Positions 7,879 through 12,269 of a DNA stretch of 12,269 bases are shown here, in pieces (within the stretch, counting starts at the first letter, position 1; the number at the start of each line of letters is the position of its first letter). The translations under genes were made by a program, and so were the position numbers. The stretch is from Entophlyctis helioformis (taxonomy: Eukaryota > Chytridiomycota > Chytridiomycetes > Chytridiales > Chytriomycetaceae): NCBI GenBank assembly GCA_025526915.1, contig JAHLKH010000445.1, forward strand, positions 1 through 12,269. The letters are read 5' to 3'. The notes under the pieces were generated by a model. That model was given only the letters and a program-made list of their open reading frames with translations, was not told the origin of the DNA and did not search any database.

Positions 7879-9136
7879 TCAATGCAGGCTCTCAACGTCA
7901 TCGCTGCGTCTTGACGGCTTGGGCACCATGGCATCCGGGTTGCTGGCCCGCTTGCGAGCGAGCGTGTCAGCGGCATCCACAACCGTCTCGCCCATGGGAT
8001 CCGTGATGACGATAACAGGCACCTCAAGCGGCACGCTCGCAGCCTGTGCAGTCGGCGCATGTGCCTTGCGGAACGTCGAGATCAGCCGCGAGAGCGTGCC
8101 AGATCCCATGGACGGCCGCGGCTGCGACGTCTGCGATCGCCTGGACTTGGATGCGCCAGTGTGGCGGGCACGCGACCTGCGTGACTTGGCGACAACAAAC
8201 CCGACAGCGACAAGAGCGACGACGAAGCCGCTGGAAACTCCAATGAACACGGCGGGCGAAATCGTGGCAGTCGATGGCACAACATCTGGTGTCGTCTTGG
8301 CAGATCCGTCGGCGGCAGTCGATCCGGACGCCGAGCCGTTGGTCAGCGGCACAGCATCAAAGACAAGGGCACTGCCGCCGAGACTGGACTGCGCAGTGCA
8401 GACGGGCCCGCCTCCTGGCGCTGCAGGCTTGGCGGCCGTCTCCAGCGCGACGCAGTTGGCGCACGATGAGTCGGTGCAAGCCAGAGTCGCAATATCTGGC
8501 AGGCCATTGATGTTGAATGACGTCGTGACATAGTGTGTGGTGTTGGCCCGCGTGCACGACGAGAAGACGTATCTGACGATGCCCATGGTGGGATCGCCTG
8601 CGCATGCGGCGCTGGGTGGGGCATACACGAGCTCGCGATAGTACGACGAAGCACCAGCACCAGCGCCGGTCTTGCCGGCCCACGCCAGCCGTCTGCATCG
8701 CTCTGTCCATGTCGTCGATGGTCAGGACGGCCGTCGAGGACACGGGCACAAACACGGGGCCGCAGCCTTGGGAGGCGGCGATGTTGGCGCTTGCAGGCTG
8801 CCAGGCAACGGCGGGCGTGGCGGCGATGGCGCAGGTGGATGCCGCACAGTCGGCGGATGTGCACCGGTGGAAGGCGACGGTGCGCTTGGAGGCATCGGCG
8901 TACTGGGCAAAGGCAGAGGACGCAGCCGAGAGCGGCAGGCAGCGCAGCGGCTCTGGCGGCAGCGTGGCGGGCACGACCAAGGCGGCCGGCTCGATCTCGG
9001 ATGTCGGCACGGGCGTGTTGGTGCACGTCGTGATGCGGGTGAGCAGCACCCAGTCGGCTGCGACGACGATGCGTGCGCAGGCGGCGAGCAAGGCGAGGGC
9101 GAGGACGACGGAAGCAGCGGGACGGTGCGATGGCAT
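7879..9136 (-). CDS. Cys-rich type I membrane protein, paralog B (unrecognised family), one frame break
   Basis: Intronless minus-strand gene; ATG at 9136-9134 and TGA at 7881-7879; about 418 residues if one extra base near 8677-8678 is removed. The signal peptide spans residues 1-26 (ASVVLALALLAACARIVVA core) and is followed by ADWVLLTRITTC, the counterpart of MDWVIYTSLRRC in paralog A. Other shared blocks are YADASKRTVAFHRCTSADC, CGPVFVPVSSTAVLTI and IVRYVFSSCTRANTT. All 12 ectodomain cysteines have partners in paralog A, six before and six after the break, so the break does not end the protein. The membrane helix lies at about 293-316 (AVFIGVSSGFVVALVAVGFV), followed by a basic, Ser-rich 102-residue tail (KSRRSRARHTGASKSRRS) without the PPAY or DAENQM repeats of paralog A. 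The function is unknown; the architecture suggests a surface or endomembrane receptor or adhesion-like protein. Confidence 0.8.
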
Positions 9137-9596
9137 GGCTGGTGTGGTTGGCGGCGGTCGACGGTGCTGGCGATGGTGGGGGAAAGGAGGGATCGACGCG
9201 GGGAAAGGCTCGTGCCCGTCGTGCTGGCGGCGGGGCATTCATCGCGGAGCGGCCGGAGCTGGCAGTGCACAGGCGGCCAGGCGGCTGGTTGGCAGCTGGC
9301 CGGCAGGTGGCAGGTGGCGGGGCGGGGCGATGAACGGGTACACAGGCAAGCACACAGGCGGGCAGGCGGCGTGGGCAGGCAGGCGGGCAAAGGCGTACAA
9401 AGGCTTTCGCGATGGCTGCCTTCTTGCGCCGTTTTACAGGCCGCACTTTCCACGACTTGCAACACACTGTAAGCCTCGCAGGCACGGCGTGCACCGCCTG
9501 GCAGCCGCTGACGATCCACGCATACACGCACGCATGCACACACACACGGATGCACACACACACGGATGCATGCACACGGCCTCTGCAGCAGCAGCC
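9137..9596. other. Divergent intergenic region upstream of paralog B and the phosphotransferase gene
   Basis: This 460-bp region separates divergent start codons. The left half is G/C-rich with GGCAGGTGGC and GGCGGGCAGGCGG-type repeats; the right half is alternating CA-rich. Several upstream ATGs precede the phosphotransferase start. A short frame from 9412 (MAAFLRRFTGRTF...) has no recognised relatives and overlaps the expected 5' leader. No RNA gene was found. Confidence 0.5.
9535..9566 (+). repeat. 16-bp tandem repeat (CA-rich) just upstream of the phosphotransferase start
   Basis: The unit TGCACACACACACGGA occurs perfectly at 9535-9550 and 9551-9566, and a decayed third copy follows. It lies about 30 nt before the start codon at 9597, inside the probable 5' leader or core promoter. 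The alternating purine-pyrimidine runs can adopt Z-DNA, and the unit junctions create upstream ATGs. Confidence 0.85.
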
Positions 9597-12034
9597 ATGG
9601 CACGAAGCAGCCGCAGCAGCCGCAGCAGCACGGGCCGCGCAGGAGCGAGCAGGCGGCAGCAGCCGGCCACGTGGCCGCCGGCGTGGTACCCGTTCGCCGT
9701 GCCGCAGCAGTCGCTCGACAACCTCAAGGACTACAAGTACTCGGCCATGGACCTTGTGAGTGTCTGTGGTTCTGTCTGTGGCTCTATATGTGGCTCTATT
9801 TGTGCTTGTGCATGCAGGCATGCGAGGCTGCACCACCACCACCACGCCTGCCTGCCTGCATGCTCGCCTGTCTATTGGTGCCCGTCTGTCTATTGGTGCC
9901 CGTGGATGGAATCGCACTGACCCGCGCATTCATGCCGGCCGGCCGCGCAGTCGCCCATCTCAAAGTACATCATGCAGCCGTACTGGACGTGGGCCACGAC
10001 CCTGTTCCCCATGTGGATAGCGTGCGTCCTCGCCTCGATGCCGGTCTGCCCGCATGGCCCGCAGCTCACCGCCGGCATGCCTTGCCTTGCCTTGCCATTC
10101 ACGTCGCCGCAGACCCAACCTCATCACGCTGCTCGGCTTTTCTGTTCGTGATCGTCAACGTCGGCCTGGTGCTCTTCTTCACGCCTGATCTGGGCACAGG
10201 CGGCCCGTCGTGGATCTACTTTAGGTACTGGACATCGCTCAGCCGGCCGGCATCGCTGCTTGGCACTGCGATCGGCTGACCTTGGCTGGCCCTTCGTTGG
10301 TTGGCTGGTTGGGCGGGCAGCATGGCCCTTGGCATCTGGCTGTACTCGACATTCGACAACGTGGATGGCAAGCAGGCTCGCCGCACTCGATCCAGCTCGC
10401 CGCTCGGTGAACTGTTTGACCAGTTGAGTCTGCCAATGGCTGCGGCCTTGCCACCGCGTGTGCACTGACTCTTGCACCAATCGGTCATGACAGCGGCGTC
10501 GATGCGCTCAACTGCACTGTACGTCCTCGTGCTGAACTGGGTTGCTGATTGCATGCGACGGCTGACAATGCTTTGCTTGCGCAGTTTGGCGGTATCCTGC
10601 AGGCTGCTGGCGCAGGCACTGGCCTTGGCTGGTACTTTGTGATCATCATCTACATGAGTACGTTGCCTTTCCTGTCTGTCCTGCAGTGAGCGGCTGCTGA
10701 TCTGCCGTCTGGAATCCCACCAGCCACGACCACATTCTTCTTTTCGACGTGGGAGACGTACTACACCGGATGCCTGTACCTTGGATACCTTAATGGCCCC
10801 ACAGAGGGCCTGCTGATTGCCGTCGCTTCGCTCATCTTATCCGGCATTTACGGTGTGCATCTTGCCGTTGTGTGCAAGGCTTGGAATGCATGGCGCTGAC
10901 ATGAAGCCGCGCCAACAGGGCCGCAGCTGTGGTCGCAGACAATCGGAGAAACGCTGCCGTTCCTGCCCATCACGCACGGCATGGGCCAGATCAAGCTCGT
11001 CGAGCTCGTTATGCCGGGCATGTTCACGCTCATGGTCTCGACTCAGATCCCCGTCAGGCAAGTCGGCCGCGTCTCGTTTCTCTGCGGCATGTGCTGGACA
11101 CGCCCATGCATGCGGACGACAGTGTGAATCGCACCATTGAGGCATGCAAGGCCAAGGGATACAATGTCATGGACGCCTTAATCAACACGCTGCCCTTTAT
11201 CGCTGCGCAGCTCTTTGTGTTTTGTGTGGATCACTGCTCCCGGATCCACTGCCTCTCCAGCCACGCCATCCTGCTTGTCGTGACTTTTGGCATCTCGTTT
11301 GGCCGCATTGGCCGTGAGTGCCTCAGCTGCATGTCTTGGTTGGTGCTGTGGCATGACGGCCGACTGACGCCTGCAAATGCCAGGCCATGATTGTGCTGGC
11401 GCACGTGACCCACACCGACTACCCGACATACCTCTTTGTCGTTGTCCCCTACGCCGGCGGTGCACTCTTAGCACGTGTGCCGCAACTCTTTGGAACGTGA
11501 GTGGCCCTGTTGCGCACGTGTCTTGCCGACCCGTCCGACTCACGCGCTGTATGGCAAACCAGCACGGTCGACCCGGTCACCGAAGCCAACTACTTGTACC
11601 TGATCTTTACCGTCATCACGCTCGACTACACGCTCTGGGTGCTCACCGTCATCCACCAGTTCTGCACGCATCTCGGCATCAAGTGCCTGACGATCCCGTA
11701 CCCACCGCCCGAGCCGCTGTCGCTCGAGCAGCTGGACTCCACGCCCAGCACCCCTAGATCCGCAGCTGCCTCGCCCGCTGTCGTCCGGAAACGCAAGTCC
11801 GCCGCTGCCATCAAGGCTGCCAACGCTGCTGCCAAGGCCACTCCAGTGGCGTCGCCTGCTGCGGCTCGCAAGGCCAATGGCGCGAACGGCGCGAACGGTG
11901 TGAACGGCACAAACGGCAGCAAAGCCCCAGCTGCGACGCCGACCAAGAACGGCACAAACGGACACGCCACAAACGGACACAGCGAGCCTGTCTCGCCGCG
12001 CCGGTCTGCGCGGCTGCAGAGCACCAAGACGTAA
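9597..12034 (+). CDS. EPT1/CPT1: Ethanolamine/cholinephosphotransferase (CDP-alcohol phosphotransferase), two frame breaks
   Basis: Exons: 9597-9755, 9951-10021, 10113-10224, 10321-10422, 10494-10518, 10585-10657, 10724-10852, 10919-11057, 11123-11313, 11384-11496 and 11563-12034. About 527 residues result after removing two single extra bases (TTTT at 10138-10141; CC at 11385-11386 or 11312-11313). The enzyme transfers phosphoethanolamine or phosphocholine from the CDP form to diacylglycerol in ER/Golgi membranes, the last Kennedy-pathway step. The catalytic motif DG-x2-AR-x8-G-x3-D-x3-D is intact: D129, G130, A133, R134, G143, D147, D151, read as DGKQAR...GELFDHGVD across an intron. [56 protein letters not shown] and LGIKCLTIP closely follow yeast EPT1/CPT1. 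Substrate choice cannot be told from sequence. The intron at 11058-11122 is GC-AG; exon 5 is only 25 nt. The C-terminus has an unusual Ala/Lys-rich tail with NGANG repeats ending SPRRSARLQ. Confidence 0.94.
9868..9903 (+). repeat. 18-bp perfect tandem duplication in intron 1 of the phosphotransferase gene
   Basis: CTGTCTATTGGTGCCCGT occurs at 9868-9885 and again at 9886-9903 without a mismatch. The duplication is inside the 195-nt intron 9756-9950, the longest in this gene. A perfect copy implies a recent duplication. Confidence 0.9.
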
Positions 12035-12060
12035 CAGCAATTTCCCAACGCGTCTTGAAC

Positions 12061-12107
12061 GCGGGTCCTGCACATGGGACCCGCCACATGGATCCCAGCT
12101 GATCCAT
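12061..12107 (+). other. Two adjacent perfect hairpins in the 3' flank of the phosphotransferase gene
   Basis: GCGGGTCC (12061-12068) pairs with GGACCCGC (12077-12084) around an 8-nt loop. Three bases later ATGGATC (12088-12094) pairs with GATCCAT (12101-12107) around a 6-nt loop. They start 26 nt after the stop codon, so they are probably in the 3' UTR. A role in mRNA stability or 3' processing is a guess. Confidence 0.7.
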
Positions 12108-12167
12108 CAACAGTATGAAGCACTCGGTAGTGTGTTGTGACGGACGAAACAGATTCATGAAGAAAGA

Positions 12168-12173
12168 ATTAAA
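12168..12173 (+). promoter_or_regulatory. Probable variant poly(A) signal ATTAAA
   Basis: ATTAAA sits in an A-rich stretch (12152-12213), 134 nt after the stop codon of the phosphotransferase gene, followed about 40 nt later by a GT-rich run. That arrangement is typical of a cleavage and polyadenylation region, but the hexamer is a variant. Confidence 0.5.
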
Positions 12174-12213
12174 AGAAAAGGGAGTGGGCTTCAACAGAAT
12201 GTAAAGTAAAAGG

Positions 12214-12246
12214 GTGTGTGTGTGTCTGTGTGTGTGTGTGTGTGTG
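12214..12246 (+). repeat. Interrupted (TG)n microsatellite
   Basis: A TG run with a single C interruption at 12226 lies downstream of the probable poly(A) signal. It is followed at the window edge by GTGGC units, the complement of the CCACG repeat at 5352-5406. No gene is visible between 12035 and 12269. Confidence 0.9.
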
Positions 12247-12269
12247 ATGGAGTGGCGTGGCGTGGCATG

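Noticed and set aside
8640..8720. An intron instead of a frameshift in paralog B
   Set aside because: The possible GT donor after GCTGGC and the nearby AG acceptors do not join the two matching frames, and no branch-like sequence was seen. One extra base explains it.
9412..9759. Small plus-strand frame starting MAAFLRRFTGRTF as a separate gene
   Set aside because: It has no recognisable relatives, runs through the CA repeat and overlaps the first exon of the phosphotransferase in another frame.
1..12269. tRNA, rRNA or transposon remnants
   Set aside because: I looked for TTCGA-type tRNA arms, rRNA-like stretches, terminal inverted repeats and transposase motifs in the spacers and found none I could support.

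Overview
The window looks like nuclear DNA from a GC-rich, gene-dense unicellular eukaryote. The spliceosomal introns are short (65 to 195 nt), donors are often GTGCGT or GTAAGT, third codon positions are strongly GC-biased, and non-coding DNA is full of short tandem repeats. The gene content is a saccharopine dehydrogenase end, a CTK3-type CTD-kinase subunit, aminoacylase-1, and an ethanolamine/cholinephosphotransferase closest in remembered sequence to the yeast enzymes. This fits a fungus or a close opisthokont relative, perhaps an early-diverging fungus. That placement is inference; no rRNA or marker search was possible.

Layout: (1) 1-132 (+), the last exon of a probable saccharopine dehydrogenase. 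(2) 265-1112 (-), a sugar-phosphate nucleotidyltransferase-like protein with one frame break. (3) 1181-3629 (+), four exons of a CTK3-like CID protein with a very long Q/H/P/G-rich tail. It shares a 68-bp divergent promoter with gene 2. (4) 3743-5999 (+), nine exons of aminoacylase-1 (M20 peptidase) with all metal and catalytic residues, two micro-exons and a probable N-terminal extension. (5) 6142-7474 (-) and (6) 7879-9136 (-), two intronless tandem paralogs that encode secreted-then-anchored (type I) membrane proteins. Their ectodomains share 12 aligned cysteines and their cytoplasmic tails are unrelated. I do not recognise this family. (7) 9597-12034 (+), eleven exons of a CDP-alcohol phosphotransferase (EPT1/CPT1 type) with one GC-AG intron and a histone-H1-like C-terminal tail.

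The genes do not form a pathway. Lysine metabolism, nucleotide-sugar chemistry, RNA polymerase II CTD phosphorylation, N-acyl amino acid hydrolysis and phospholipid synthesis sit side by side, as expected for a compact eukaryotic genome. The main candidate for something undescribed is the tandem pair of Cys-rich membrane proteins. In one paralog the tail carries a PPAY motif and a duplicated 21-residue unit with a YGVM/FGVM core, which look like trafficking or ubiquitin-ligase signals.

A technical caution: four of the seven genes contain one or two single-base frame breaks, six in all, each beside a short homopolymer. The protein family or GC3 signal continues across every break. They are more likely read or assembly errors than pseudogenisation.
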